This document shows, piece by piece, positions 16,705 through 24,985 of a stretch of DNA of 64,000 bases; the stretch's first letter is position 1; every line of letters starts with the position of its first letter. Source of the stretch: Streptomyces flavidovirens DSM 40150 (GTDB lineage Bacteria; Actinomycetota; Actinomycetes; Streptomycetales; Streptomycetaceae); contig NZ_AUBE01000001.1 of assembly GCF_000429085.1 (NCBI RefSeq), positions 124,001 to 188,000 on the forward strand, read 5' to 3'. The notes beneath the pieces were generated by a model, which saw only the letters and a list, made by a program, of their open reading frames with translations, was not told where the DNA came from and did no database searches. A program made the translations under genes and the position numbers.

Positions 16705-17451
16705 TCAAACCGTGCTCGACTCGGGCCGGAACACCGCTCCGAGCCCATGCACGGTCTCGCGCAGAAACTCGGGCAGGGGGCGGTCGCGGACGAAGAAGTG
16801 CCCGCCGGGTACGGTCCGCAGCCCGAACCCGGCCGGCGCGTAGCGCCGCCACTCCTCGACCAGATGGGCGGGCGCGATGTGGTCCTCGCGCCCGGCGACG
16901 GCCAGCACCGGTGTGCGCAGCGGGCCGCGGCCGGTCCGGCGCAGCGCGTCGGCCAGCAGCAGGTCGTCCCGGATCGTGGGCAGCACCCTGCGCTGCCAGA
17001 TTCCGCCCTCGCCCGCTTCGGCGGCCTCGGCGGGCAGTACGCCGCACGAGACCAGCCAGGGCAGCAACTGCGCGTCCGGCGGGAAGGCGGCGGGCAGCAG
17101 CGGGGACGGCAGGTGCGGCGGGAGCGCGGCCCCGACCACGACAAGTTCCGGTCCGCGCAGTCCGGTTGCCTCCACCGTGCGGGCGAAGGTGTACGCGATC
17201 AATGCGCCGAGGCTGTGTCCGTACAGCGCGTAAGGCCTGTCCAGTCGCGGGCCGACCTGGTCCATGATCTCGTCGAGCAGCCGGGCCGGGGCGGTGATCC
17301 GCGGCTCGCGGACCCGGGCGTCCCGGCCGGGCAGCAGTACGGGCACGACCTCCGCGCGCTCGCCCAGCACGTTTTGCCAGCGGGCGAAGGAGGTCACTCC
17401 CGCGCCCGCGTGGTGGAAGCAGAACAGCCGTGGCGGGAGTCGGCCGCTCAC
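16705..17451 (-). CDS. Type II thioesterase
   Basis: 248-aa alpha/beta-hydrolase of the GrsT/RifR type. It opens with PRLFCFHHAGAGVTSFARW, carries the nucleophile Ser80 in YGHSLGA, the acid in AGREDHIAP and the histidine in PGGHFFVRD. Such enzymes clear aberrant acyl groups from carrier proteins, or in OxyP-like cases set starter choice by removing acetyl groups. GTG 17451 overlaps the cyclase stop as GTGA. The frame is open further upstream, but that part is antisense reading of the cyclase gene. Confidence 0.9.
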   Translation of the reverse strand: MSGRLPPRLFCFHHAGAGVTSFARWQNVLGERAEVVPVLLPGRDARVREPRITAPARLLDEIMDQVGPRLDRPYALYGHSLGALIAYTFARTVEATGLRGPELVVVGAALPPHLPSPLLPAAFPPDAQLLPWLVSCGVLPAEAAEAGEGGIWQRRVLPTIRDDLLLADALRRTGRGPLRTPVLAVAGREDHIAPAHLVEEWRRYAPAGFGLRTVPGGHFFVRDRPLPEFLRETVHGLGAVFRPESSTV

Positions 17452-18221
17452 TCGTCCACCAGGGCCACGGCCCGGGTCCAGCCCGCACCCGCTCCGGCGA
17501 TCTTCACCGGGAAGCAGGCGACCCTGAACCCGTACGGGCGCTCCAGCGAGTCGAGCGCCGTGAGCCGTTCGATCTGGCAGTACTCCCGGCGGCGCCCCGC
17601 AAAGTGCGCCGGCCACAGCACCGACTTGTCGCCGGTCTCCTGGTACCGCTCGATCATATGGCCGAAGGGGGCGTCCAGGCTCCAGGCGTCGGTGCCGATG
17701 ACGCGTACGCCCAGATCCAGCAGGAAGTCGACGGCGGGGCCGTCCAGTCCGGCGAAGTCGGTGAAGTACTCGGGTGTTCCCGCGTGCCGGGACGCGCCGG
17801 TGTGCAGCAGGACGATGTCCAGCGGCTGCGGCTGGAAGCCGATCCGTCGCAGCTCCGCCTCGACGCGGTCCACCCCGATGACGCCGGTGCCGACATCGGT
17901 GACGTCCAGCACCACCGCCGGGCGCAGGAACCAGTCCAGCGGCATCTGGTCGATGTGGCGGGGCGTTCCGTACGAGCCGACCGAGCCGTAGTGCGACGGG
18001 GCGTCCACATGGGTCCCGGTGTGGCTGGTCAGCGTGAGTGTGTCCAGGGAGAGCAGTTCACCGCCGGGCAGGTCCGCCGGGTCGAATACCAGGCCGAAGT
18101 GCTCCCGCATCTCCTCGCTCATATGGCGGGCGCCCTCGGCGGGCGTCATGATCTCGTGAGTGATCGGGTCCGGCTCCCAGCCGGCGGCATCGATCGGTGA
18201 CGACAGGTCGATGATGCGCAA
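17448..18221 (-). CDS. OxyN/MtmX-type polyketide cyclase
   Basis: 257-aa member of the cyclase/kynurenine-formamidase family (metal-dependent). The signature HTGTHVDAPSHYG supplies metal ligands, and GTDAWSLDAP and KSVLWPAHFAGRRR follow. In oxytetracycline (OxyN) and mithramycin (MtmX) pathways, relatives close later rings of tetracyclic scaffolds. Start is TTG 18221 giving MRIIDLSSP, the conserved beginning of the family; the upstream TGGGGG is a weak RBS. It is the first gene of the minus-strand block, upstream of thioesterase and KS-alpha. Confidence 0.87.
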   Translation of the reverse strand: MRIIDLSSPIDAAGWEPDPITHEIMTPAEGARHMSEEMREHFGLVFDPADLPGGELLSLDTLTLTSHTGTHVDAPSHYGSVGSYGTPRHIDQMPLDWFLRPAVVLDVTDVGTGVIGVDRVEAELRRIGFQPQPLDIVLLHTGASRHAGTPEYFTDFAGLDGPAVDFLLDLGVRVIGTDAWSLDAPFGHMIERYQETGDKSVLWPAHFAGRRREYCQIERLTALDSLERPYGFRVACFPVKIAGAGAGWTRAVALVDE

Positions 18222-18392
18222 GGTGCCCCCACTTCAGGTGCTTCCTGTTCCGTCCATGAGCAGCGGCGGAACGCTTGGGGAGCACTCTGGGTGCCGCGCC
18301 TGGAGTCCGGATCGAGGCCGGGCCGCGGCCGGTACCGGAGCCGCGCGCTCGGGCGGGCGGCTCCGGACCCGGCGGCCGGGGGCGCCGCCGGG

Positions 18393-19211
18393 TCAGGCCG
18401 CGTACAGGTCCGGGACGGGACGCCGGTGGGCGGCTGCCCCGTCCAGAGCCGGGTCGGCGGTGAGGATCGCCTGGTGGAGAGCGCGCACCCGGGCGGACGG
18501 CTCAAGCCCGAGCTCTTCCACCAGGCGCCCCCGCAGCCCCTGGTAGACCTCGAGCGCCCGCCACTGGCGGCCCGAGCGGTAAAGAGCGGTCATGCATTGC
18601 GCGTGCAGGTTCTCGTGCAGGGGATGCCGGCCGATCAGCGCGGTCAGTTCCGGAAGCAGCTCGTCGTACCGGCCGAGCCGCAGATCCGCCTCGATCCGGC
18701 GCTCCAGCACACCGAGCCTGCTCTCCTCGAGCCGCGCCAGCTCGACCTCCAGAACCGGGCCGATCCGCACGTCGACCAGGGCGGGTCCGCGCCACAGCGC
18801 GAGTGCCTCGTCGTACGCGGCGGAGGCCGCCGCGAACTCGCCGCGGTCGAAGGCCCGCCGGCCGGCCGCGGCCAGCCGCTCGTACTCGTACGCGTCGACG
18901 CCGCTGCGCGGCACCTGCAGCAGATAGCCGCCGTGCCGCGTGACCAGGATGTCCTTGGGGGCGCGCGACCGGTCGTCACCGAGGGCCGAGCCCACCAGGC
19001 GGCGCAGTTGCAGGATGTACGTCTGCAGGGTGGTGAGCGCACTGCGCGGCATCTCCGTGCCCCAGATCTCCTCCATCAACGTCGGCACCGGCAGCACCTG
19101 GTTGGCATTCATGGCCAGCAGGGCCAGCAACTGCCGCGGCTTGCCCGCGTTGGGGACAATGGACACTTCGGCTATCTCAGCGCTCAGCGGGCCCAAGAGT
19201 GCGATGTTCAA
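18393..19211 (-). CDS. SARP-family pathway activator
   Basis: 272-aa Streptomyces antibiotic regulatory protein. An OmpR-like winged helix at about 1-95 (NAGKPRQLLALLAMNANQ, LTTLQTYILQLRRLVG) is followed by the bacterial transcriptional activation domain (AAYDEALALWRGPALVD, GRHPLHENLHAQCMTALYR). No ATPase or TPR extension, so it is the small ActII-ORF4 type. Start: TTG 19211 with GGAGGA five bases upstream; an ATG at 19244 would place that RBS inside the gene. Likely activates the polyketide operons and perhaps the divergent RiPP genes with which it shares its upstream region. Confidence 0.92.
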   Translation of the reverse strand: MNIALLGPLSAEIAEVSIVPNAGKPRQLLALLAMNANQVLPVPTLMEEIWGTEMPRSALTTLQTYILQLRRLVGSALGDDRSRAPKDILVTRHGGYLLQVPRSGVDAYEYERLAAAGRRAFDRGEFAAASAAYDEALALWRGPALVDVRIGPVLEVELARLEESRLGVLERRIEADLRLGRYDELLPELTALIGRHPLHENLHAQCMTALYRSGRQWRALEVYQGLRGRLVEELGLEPSARVRALHQAILTADPALDGAAAHRRPVPDLYAA

Positions 19212-19473
19212 GGGAATCCTCCGTGAGGGGGTCCGCGGGGGCATCCGCGAACGTCGACGACCGGGTTCGAGCCGGACTTCATGACCCCTTGAGCATGGCC
19301 CAACGCGAATTCCGGACCCAGTGCCTACGTCCCGAACACGGCACGCATCGCTCAGATACGACCCATGAATTCTTCATGTGAACCCGTGAACCGGGCACTG
19401 GCTGCCTCCGTCGGCGCCGACAAGACTCGGATCCGTGCGAACCCGCCATTCGCCCCGGATCAAGGAGAGAACG
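19212..19473. promoter_or_regulatory. Divergent control region, SARP gene / RiPP module
   Basis: 262 bases between the SARP start and the peptide gene. Notable is the AT-rich palindrome CATGAA-TTC-TTCATG at 19364-19378, unusual in such GC-rich DNA and about 95 nt before the peptide start. TCGACGA (19254) and TCGAGCC (19267) resemble SARP half-sites, but their 13-bp spacing is not the usual 11. I see no convincing -10/-35 pair. Confidence 0.45.
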
Positions 19474-19644
19474 ATGCCCTCTGATGTCCTTCGCGCGCTG
19501 GACAGCCTCGACGACCTGGTGATCGAGGACCTCACGGACGTAGCCGACTGGACGCGGCCCACCGAATCGTTCGTGTGCTGGGCCGAATCCGTGCCGGGCA
19601 CACCGTCCGCCGCCACCCGCTCCGCCGGACCGCTCGCCGCCTGA
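19474..19644 (+). CDS. Putative RiPP precursor peptide, 56 aa
   Basis: Small acidic-leader peptide directly before the YcaO gene. ATG 19474 has an ideal AAGGAGAGA. The first half, LRALDSLDDLVIEDLTDVAD (residues 6-25), is the Asp/Leu-rich leader style of azole-peptide and thiopeptide precursors. The second half is richer in Ser, Thr and Pro and contains only one cysteine (Cys35 in SFVCWAES), with Ser32, Ser39, Thr43, Ser45, Thr48 and Ser50 as other possible heterocyclisation sites. Its stop overlaps the YcaO start (TGATG). Core boundaries and product are unknown; it does not look like a Cys/Ser-dense goadsporin or thiopeptide core. Confidence 0.75.
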   Translation: MPSDVLRALDSLDDLVIEDLTDVADWTRPTESFVCWAESVPGTPSAATRSAGPLAA

Positions 19645-21968
19645 TGACCACCTCCCCGCCGACCGCCACCGGCGCCTACCTGGGCTTCAGACCGCATCTG
19701 CGCGTCGAATCGGTCCCGGACGAGGCCGTTTACCTCATCTCGGAGCAGCACGTGACCGCCCTGCACGGACAGCAGATCGCCCGCCTGGCGCCCCTGCTGG
19801 ACGGCACACGCCAACTGGACTCCCTGCTCACCGACACCGCGCACGAGATGCCGGCCGAGCAGACCGTCCGGCTCCTCGACCGGCTCGCCCACGCCGGGCT
19901 TCTCGCCGAGCACCCCGCCGGGCCGCCCGCCCCGGAGGTGGCGGCGCAGTACGCGTACTGGGAGGAGGCGGGTCTCGACGGCGCCCCGGCGGCGCGGCGG
20001 CTCGCGGCCGCCTCGGTGCACATCACGGCTGTCGGTACCGCCGATCCCGGCGAGCTCCGGGCCGCCGCCGAGGCCGGCGGGCTGCGTACGGTCCCGGCGG
20101 AGCGGGCCGCCACCACCGATCTCACCCTGGTGCTCTGCGACAGCTATCTGAATCCCGGACTGCTGGCCCTCGACGCCGAGCACCGGGCGGCGGGACGGCC
20201 CTGGCTGCCGGTCAAGGCCAGCGGGACGCAGACCTGGATCGGCCCGTTCTTCGGCCCGCAGGCCGCCGACCCGGCCTCGGACACGACGCCCGCCGGCCCC
20301 TGCTGGTCCTGCCTCGCCGCACGCCTGTGGCCCGCACGCCCGGTAGAGGCGCACGTGCAGCGCGCGCTGGGCCGCTCCGGTCCGCTGCCGCGCCCCTCCT
20401 GCGCCCTGCCCGCCGGCCGGCTCGCGAGCCTGCATCTGGCGGTTCTGGAGGCCGCGAAGTGGCTGGCAGGGCACCGTCATCCGGAGCAGCGTTCGCTGTG
20501 GACGCTGGACGGACTCACGCTGACCGGCAGCCGGCACCCGGTCGGGCGCCGCCCGCAGTGCGCGCGGTGCGGCGACCCGAGCCTGATGAGGCACCAGGTG
20601 CTGGCGCCCGTAGTGCTGTCGTCCGTTCCCAAGCGGGACCGGGAAGGCGGCGGCCACCGCGCGCTGACCGCTCAGCAGACGCTTGACCGTTACGGCCACT
20701 TGATCGACCCGCTCACCGGACTGGTCAGGGAAATCCGCCGGGACCCACGGGGCCCGGCCTTCCTCAACTCCTTCCACGCGGGCCACAACCCGGCGGCCGG
20801 CGCCGAGGGCCTGGCCGGCCTGCGGACCGGGCTTCGCTCCACCAGCTCCGGCAAGGGCACCACCGCCCTGCAGGCCCGGGTCGGTGCGCTGGCCGAAGCC
20901 GTGGAACGCCACTGCGGCCACCTCCAGGGAGACGAGCCGACCGTCGTCAGCAGCTACGACGCCCTCGGGCCGAATGCCGTACACCCGGACGACGTACAGC
21001 TTTTTGACCCGCGGCAGTTCCACGGCCGGGATCGCTGGAACGCCACGCACAGCGCGTTCCATCACGTTCCGGAGCCCTTCGACGAGGACGCCGAGATCGA
21101 GTGGACGCCCGTCTGGTCACTCACCGCCGGCCGCCACCGGCTGCTGCCCACGTCCCTGCTCTACTACAACTCGGCCGGGCTCGCCGGGCGCCGTTTCGCC
21201 ACCGCCGGCTCCAACGGAACCGCCGCCGGCGGCAGCCTGGAGGACGCCGTGCTCCAGGGCTTCCTGGAACTGGTCGAACGTGACGCCGTAGCCCTGTGGT
21301 GGTACAACCGCACCCGTCGGCCCGGCCTGGACCTGGACTCCTTCGAAGACCCGTGGACCGCCGAACTGCGCGCGGTGCACCGATCGCTGCACCGCGAGGT
21401 GTGGGCGCTCGACCTCACCTCCGACCTCGGCATCCCCGTCGTGGCCGCCCTGTCCCGGCGCACGGACAAGCCCGCCGAGGACATCGTGCTGGGGTTCGGC
21501 GCCCACTTCGACCCCCGCGTCGCGCTGCGCCGAGCCCTCACCGAGGTCAACCAACTGCTGCCCTGCGTGGTCGACGCCCGCGCCGACGGAACCGGTTACG
21601 ACGTCACCGCCCCCGGCACACTGCACTGGATGCGCACCGCGGGCATCCACAACCAGCCGTACCTGCTGCCCGCGCCCGGGCGACCGGCGACGGGCCCCCG
21701 GACGCATCCCTACGTCGATCGCACGGACCTGCGCGACGACATCTCGGCCGCCGAGGACATCGTGCGCCGGGCCGGGCTGGAGCTGCTGGTACTGAACCAG
21801 ACCCGCCCCGACGTGGGGCTGCCCGTGGCCCGGGTTCTCGTTCCCGGTCTGCGCCCGCACTGGGCCCGGTTCGCCCCTGGCCGCCTCTTCGACGTACCCG
21901 TACAGCTCGGGGACCTCGGCACACCGACCCGGTACGACGACCTCAACCCCATCCCGCTCTTCCTGTGA
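19644..21968 (+). CDS. Fused E1-like/YcaO cyclodehydratase (TOMM C-D fusion)
   Basis: 774-aa enzyme expected to convert Cys/Ser/Thr of a precursor peptide to azolines using ATP. The N-terminal about 340 residues are the E1-like, leader-binding part, with a likely structural zinc tetrad in CWSC and CARC. The YcaO domain starts near residue 370; it has GKGTTALQARVGALAEAVER and NGTAAGGSLEDAVLQGFLELVERDA, with Glu and Gln residues of the ATP site. The C-terminus ends NPIPLFL, a short form of the proline-rich tail important in azoline-forming YcaO proteins. Translationally coupled to the peptide gene by a 1-nt overlap. Confidence 0.9.
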   Translation: MTTSPPTATGAYLGFRPHLRVESVPDEAVYLISEQHVTALHGQQIARLAPLLDGTRQLDSLLTDTAHEMPAEQTVRLLDRLAHAGLLAEHPAGPPAPEVAAQYAYWEEAGLDGAPAARRLAAASVHITAVGTADPGELRAAAEAGGLRTVPAERAATTDLTLVLCDSYLNPGLLALDAEHRAAGRPWLPVKASGTQTWIGPFFGPQAADPASDTTPAGPCWSCLAARLWPARPVEAHVQRALGRSGPLPRPSCALPAGRLASLHLAVLEAAKWLAGHRHPEQRSLWTLDGLTLTGSRHPVGRRPQCARCGDPSLMRHQVLAPVVLSSVPKRDREGGGHRALTAQQTLDRYGHLIDPLTGLVREIRRDPRGPAFLNSFHAGHNPAAGAEGLAGLRTGLRSTSSGKGTTALQARVGALAEAVERHCGHLQGDEPTVVSSYDALGPNAVHPDDVQLFDPRQFHGRDRWNATHSAFHHVPEPFDEDAEIEWTPVWSLTAGRHRLLPTSLLYYNSAGLAGRRFATAGSNGTAAGGSLEDAVLQGFLELVERDAVALWWYNRTRRPGLDLDSFEDPWTAELRAVHRSLHREVWALDLTSDLGIPVVAALSRRTDKPAEDIVLGFGAHFDPRVALRRALTEVNQLLPCVVDARADGTGYDVTAPGTLHWMRTAGIHNQPYLLPAPGRPATGPRTHPYVDRTDLRDDISAAEDIVRRAGLELLVLNQTRPDVGLPVARVLVPGLRPHWARFAPGRLFDVPVQLGDLGTPTRYDDLNPIPLFL

Positions 21969-23635
21969 TCCCGGCGCCGGCACACGGCGCCGGCCCCTTG
22001 ACCCCACCTGGGCCCACCTTGTCTATCAGCGACTTCGCTCCGCCCCGGCTCACCGAGCTCTGGTCCCTGCGCGACGACACGCACGTCGACTTCGACTCCG
22101 GCCCCCGGGGCTCCGTACTGCTCGACACCCGGTGGGGCGAACTGCGGATCCCCGAGCCGGGCGAGGACCTGCGCGAAGCGCTGCGGCGCATGCGCATCGG
22201 CCCCGTCTCGCTGCGCAACGTACTGCCCGACTTCCCCGACATCGGCGTCCCCGCCGACGACACCCCGCTCAGCGCCGGCACCGCCGCCCTGCTGCACGCC
22301 CTGTCGCGGCTGCAGCACGTCGTGGTCCGCATGCTCGCCGTCGGACCGGCACCACTGCTGTCCGTCGTCCCGCTCTCCGAGCACGCCCGCTTCGCTCCGC
22401 GTCCGCTGCCCGAGGGCCGGCCGTGCAGGCTCTCCCGCTTCGCGGTGGTGCGGCACGCGGAAGACGGACTGCGCATGGAATCCCCGCTGTCCCACCACCG
22501 GGTGGAGCTGCTGCGCCCTGAAGCCACCCTGCTGCTGAGCCGCCTCGGCAGTACGCGCGGCACGCCCTGGCAGGCCGACGCGGTACCCGCGCTGCCCGCG
22601 GCGGTCACGGACGCGGCCCTGTCCTATCTGACCGCTACCGGCATGGTCCTCCTCGCTGAGCCGCCGCAGGCGCCCCGGTCACCGGACCTGCCGCCGCTGT
22701 TCAGCGAGGACCACGACCCGGCGCTGCTCCCCTGGTCCGCCGACGACCTCCTGGTCCACTCCCGCAGCAGGCTCGGCCGCCACGACGGCGACTTCGGCGC
22801 GGCCTACTCCCACGCCGACCGGGTGCCGCCCGAACCCGTGGTCAAGCCCCCGGTGAACGAGGTGAACATTCCCCTCTTCCGCCCCGACCTGGACGAACTG
22901 CGCCGCAGCGACCCGCCGTTCACCGCGGCCCTGGAAAGCGACCGGCCACTTCCCCACTGCGGCTCCGGTGAACTCACCGCCCGCCAGATCGGCTCCTTGC
23001 TGTACCGGGCCGCCCGCGTCCGTTCGCTGCACTCGCCGGACCGCCACGTTCCCGACGGCTACCTGCACAGCGACCGTCCGTACCCGAGCATCGGCGACAC
23101 CTACGCCCTGGAGCTGTACCTCCTGGCCGGCGAGCACACCTGGCCCGCCCCCGGCGCGTACCACTACAACCCGCTCACCCACTGCCTGGAGAAGATCGAT
23201 GCCGCCCCACAGGCGCTGGCCGAGCTCTCGGCAAACGCCCGTACGGCGGCCAACCTGCCCGGTCCGCCACCGCTGCTCCTCACCATCACCGCGCGCTTCA
23301 GCCGCTCCTCCTACAAGTTCAGCGGCGTCGCCTACACCAGCATCCTCAAGGACGTCGGCGCGCTCCAGCAGACCCTCTCGCTGGTCGCGACCACCCTGGG
23401 CCTCGGCTCGTGCGCTCTGGCCGTCGGCGACGCGGACGCGGCGGTACGGGCCTTCGGCCTGGACTGGCGTACGGAGTCGAGTGTGGGCGACTTCCTCATC
23501 GGACCGCCGGCCACTGCCGCGACCGGCCCCGCACGTGACGTGATGGTCATCGGATCGCTCCCTCGCGTACGGGCCGACGCCAAGGCCACGACCGGTGTCG
23601 ATCACCACAGTGCGCCGGGGGGACGGAATCGATAA
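21965..23635 (+). CDS. SagB-type azoline dehydrogenase
   Basis: About 556-aa FMN-dependent oxidase of the nitroreductase fold, expected to aromatise azolines to azoles in TOMM pathways. The C-terminal half shows the SagB pattern: TARQIGSLLYRAARVRS, YPSIGDTYALELYLLAG, PGAYHYNPLTHCLEKI, RSSYKFSGVAYTSILKDVGALQQ and GLGSCALAVGD. The N-terminal about 250 residues are a poorly conserved docking-type region. Start uncertain: GTG 21965 overlaps the YcaO stop as GTGA (coupling); TTG 22019 is an alternative. Completes the minimal set of precursor, cyclodehydratase and dehydrogenase. Confidence 0.85.
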   Translation: MIPAPAHGAGPLTPPGPTLSISDFAPPRLTELWSLRDDTHVDFDSGPRGSVLLDTRWGELRIPEPGEDLREALRRMRIGPVSLRNVLPDFPDIGVPADDTPLSAGTAALLHALSRLQHVVVRMLAVGPAPLLSVVPLSEHARFAPRPLPEGRPCRLSRFAVVRHAEDGLRMESPLSHHRVELLRPEATLLLSRLGSTRGTPWQADAVPALPAAVTDAALSYLTATGMVLLAEPPQAPRSPDLPPLFSEDHDPALLPWSADDLLVHSRSRLGRHDGDFGAAYSHADRVPPEPVVKPPVNEVNIPLFRPDLDELRRSDPPFTAALESDRPLPHCGSGELTARQIGSLLYRAARVRSLHSPDRHVPDGYLHSDRPYPSIGDTYALELYLLAGEHTWPAPGAYHYNPLTHCLEKIDAAPQALAELSANARTAANLPGPPPLLLTITARFSRSSYKFSGVAYTSILKDVGALQQTLSLVATTLGLGSCALAVGDADAAVRAFGLDWRTESSVGDFLIGPPATAATGPARDVMVIGSLPRVRADAKATTGVDHHSAPGGRNR

Positions 23636-23710
23636 TCTTCTGCACGAACGAGCACTTCTCCGGCGGCCGCGTGTTCCGTGGTCGCCGGACAACTCGCTGG
23701 GGGAGCGACG

Positions 23711-24985
23711 TTGGACATGCCGACCGATCGTCTGTCAGGAATACCGCACGTCAACGTCTCGAAGCGATTGGCCCCCAAACTGGCCATGACCATTACGACA
23801 GTTGTGCTCTGCGCGTTTTGTTTCGTAGCGGTCACCTATGAGTTGAGCGCGAATCCCACTCCGGAAATGTTCTCCGAAGCCATGGGGCTATTGCTGCTGA
23901 TATTCGGCATTCAGCTGGCGATTTCGTTCCCCCGGCTGATCCCGAGGCTGAGCCGGCACCGGTTGTTGATTCTTTTCCTCCAGGGGCTGCTCACCTTCCT
24001 CCCGTTCGCCACCTTCAAGCAGGCATGGATGCCACTGCCGGGGCTGCTGTGCGGCTCGGCCCTGCTGGTCCTGCCGGACGCGCTGGCCTGGACGGCCTTC
24101 GCCCTGCTGACACTGAGCGTGGACGTCCTGCAGTTCTACGTGGGCCTGGGCTGGCGCGACGTCGCGTACACCACCGTCTCCACCATCCTGACCGGCCTGG
24201 TGGTCTTCGGTCTCTCCCGGCTGTCGGACCTGGTGACGGAGGTTCACCAGTCCCGCGCCGACCTGGCCAGGCTCGCCGTCGACCAGGAACGGCTGCGCTT
24301 CGCGCGCGACCTCCACGACCTGCTGGGCTACAGCCTGTCCACCATCACCCTCAAATGCGAGCTGGCCTACCGGCTGTTGCCCGGCCAGGCGGACCGCGCC
24401 CAGCAGGAGCTCGCAGAGATTCTGCAGACCTCGCGCCAGGCGCTGGCCGACGTACGGGCGGTAGCCTCCGGATACCGCGACATGTGCCTGGCCACTGAGG
24501 TCTCCGACGCCGTGTCCATGCTGTCCTCGCTCGACATCCACACCATCACGCGGGTCGAATGCGGCACGCTCCCCCGGAACGTCGACACCGTACTGGCCAC
24601 CGTCCTGCGCGAGGGGCTGACGAACATGCTGCGGCACAGCGAGGCCGACCGCTGTGCGATCACCGCCGTACGGCAGAAGCGGACGATACGTTTCACCCTC
24701 ACCAATGACGGCGTCGGTCACCGTAAAGCCCGGCTGGAAACACCCGCTTCCCGAGGCGGGCACCACAGCAGCGGCATTCGCAACCTCGCCACCCGGGTCG
24801 AAGGGCTCGGCGGCCGGCTCGACGCCAGGGTGGCGGACGACGGGTGGTTCGTGCTGGAAGCCGTACTCGAACTCCCCGAAGAAGTCCCTGGAGATCTCCC
24901 CGGAGAACTCGCCGGAGAAAGCCGCGGAGGACCGCCCGAACCGGCCGGGGTCACAGCCAGCCGGCCTCGCGCGCGATCCGTATAG
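23711..24985 (+). CDS. NarL-type sensor histidine kinase
   Basis: About 424-aa membrane sensor kinase. Five or six hydrophobic segments occupy residues 25-170. The HisKA_3 box has the phospho-acceptor His202 in RFARDLHDLLGYSLS, and the ATPase domain shows the N-box REGLTNMLRHSEA and the G-box SSGIRNLATRVEGLGG. Start: TTG 23711 with GGGGGAG five bases upstream; ATG 23717 is nearly as good. The last 35 bases overlap tail-to-tail with the response regulator gene on the other strand. The signal sensed is unknown; it probably controls the adjacent biosynthetic genes. Confidence 0.88.
   Translation: MDMPTDRLSGIPHVNVSKRLAPKLAMTITTVVLCAFCFVAVTYELSANPTPEMFSEAMGLLLLIFGIQLAISFPRLIPRLSRHRLLILFLQGLLTFLPFATFKQAWMPLPGLLCGSALLVLPDALAWTAFALLTLSVDVLQFYVGLGWRDVAYTTVSTILTGLVVFGLSRLSDLVTEVHQSRADLARLAVDQERLRFARDLHDLLGYSLSTITLKCELAYRLLPGQADRAQQELAEILQTSRQALADVRAVASGYRDMCLATEVSDAVSMLSSLDIHTITRVECGTLPRNVDTVLATVLREGLTNMLRHSEADRCAITAVRQKRTIRFTLTNDGVGHRKARLETPASRGGHHSSGIRNLATRVEGLGGRLDARVADDGWFVLEAVLELPEEVPGDLPGELAGESRGGPPEPAGVTASRPRARSV

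Noticed and set aside
19474..21968. Thiopeptide or lanthipeptide cluster
   Set aside because: No LanB-like dehydratase, cycloaddition enzyme or Cys/Ser-dense core is present in the window, so a linear-azole-type pathway fits better.
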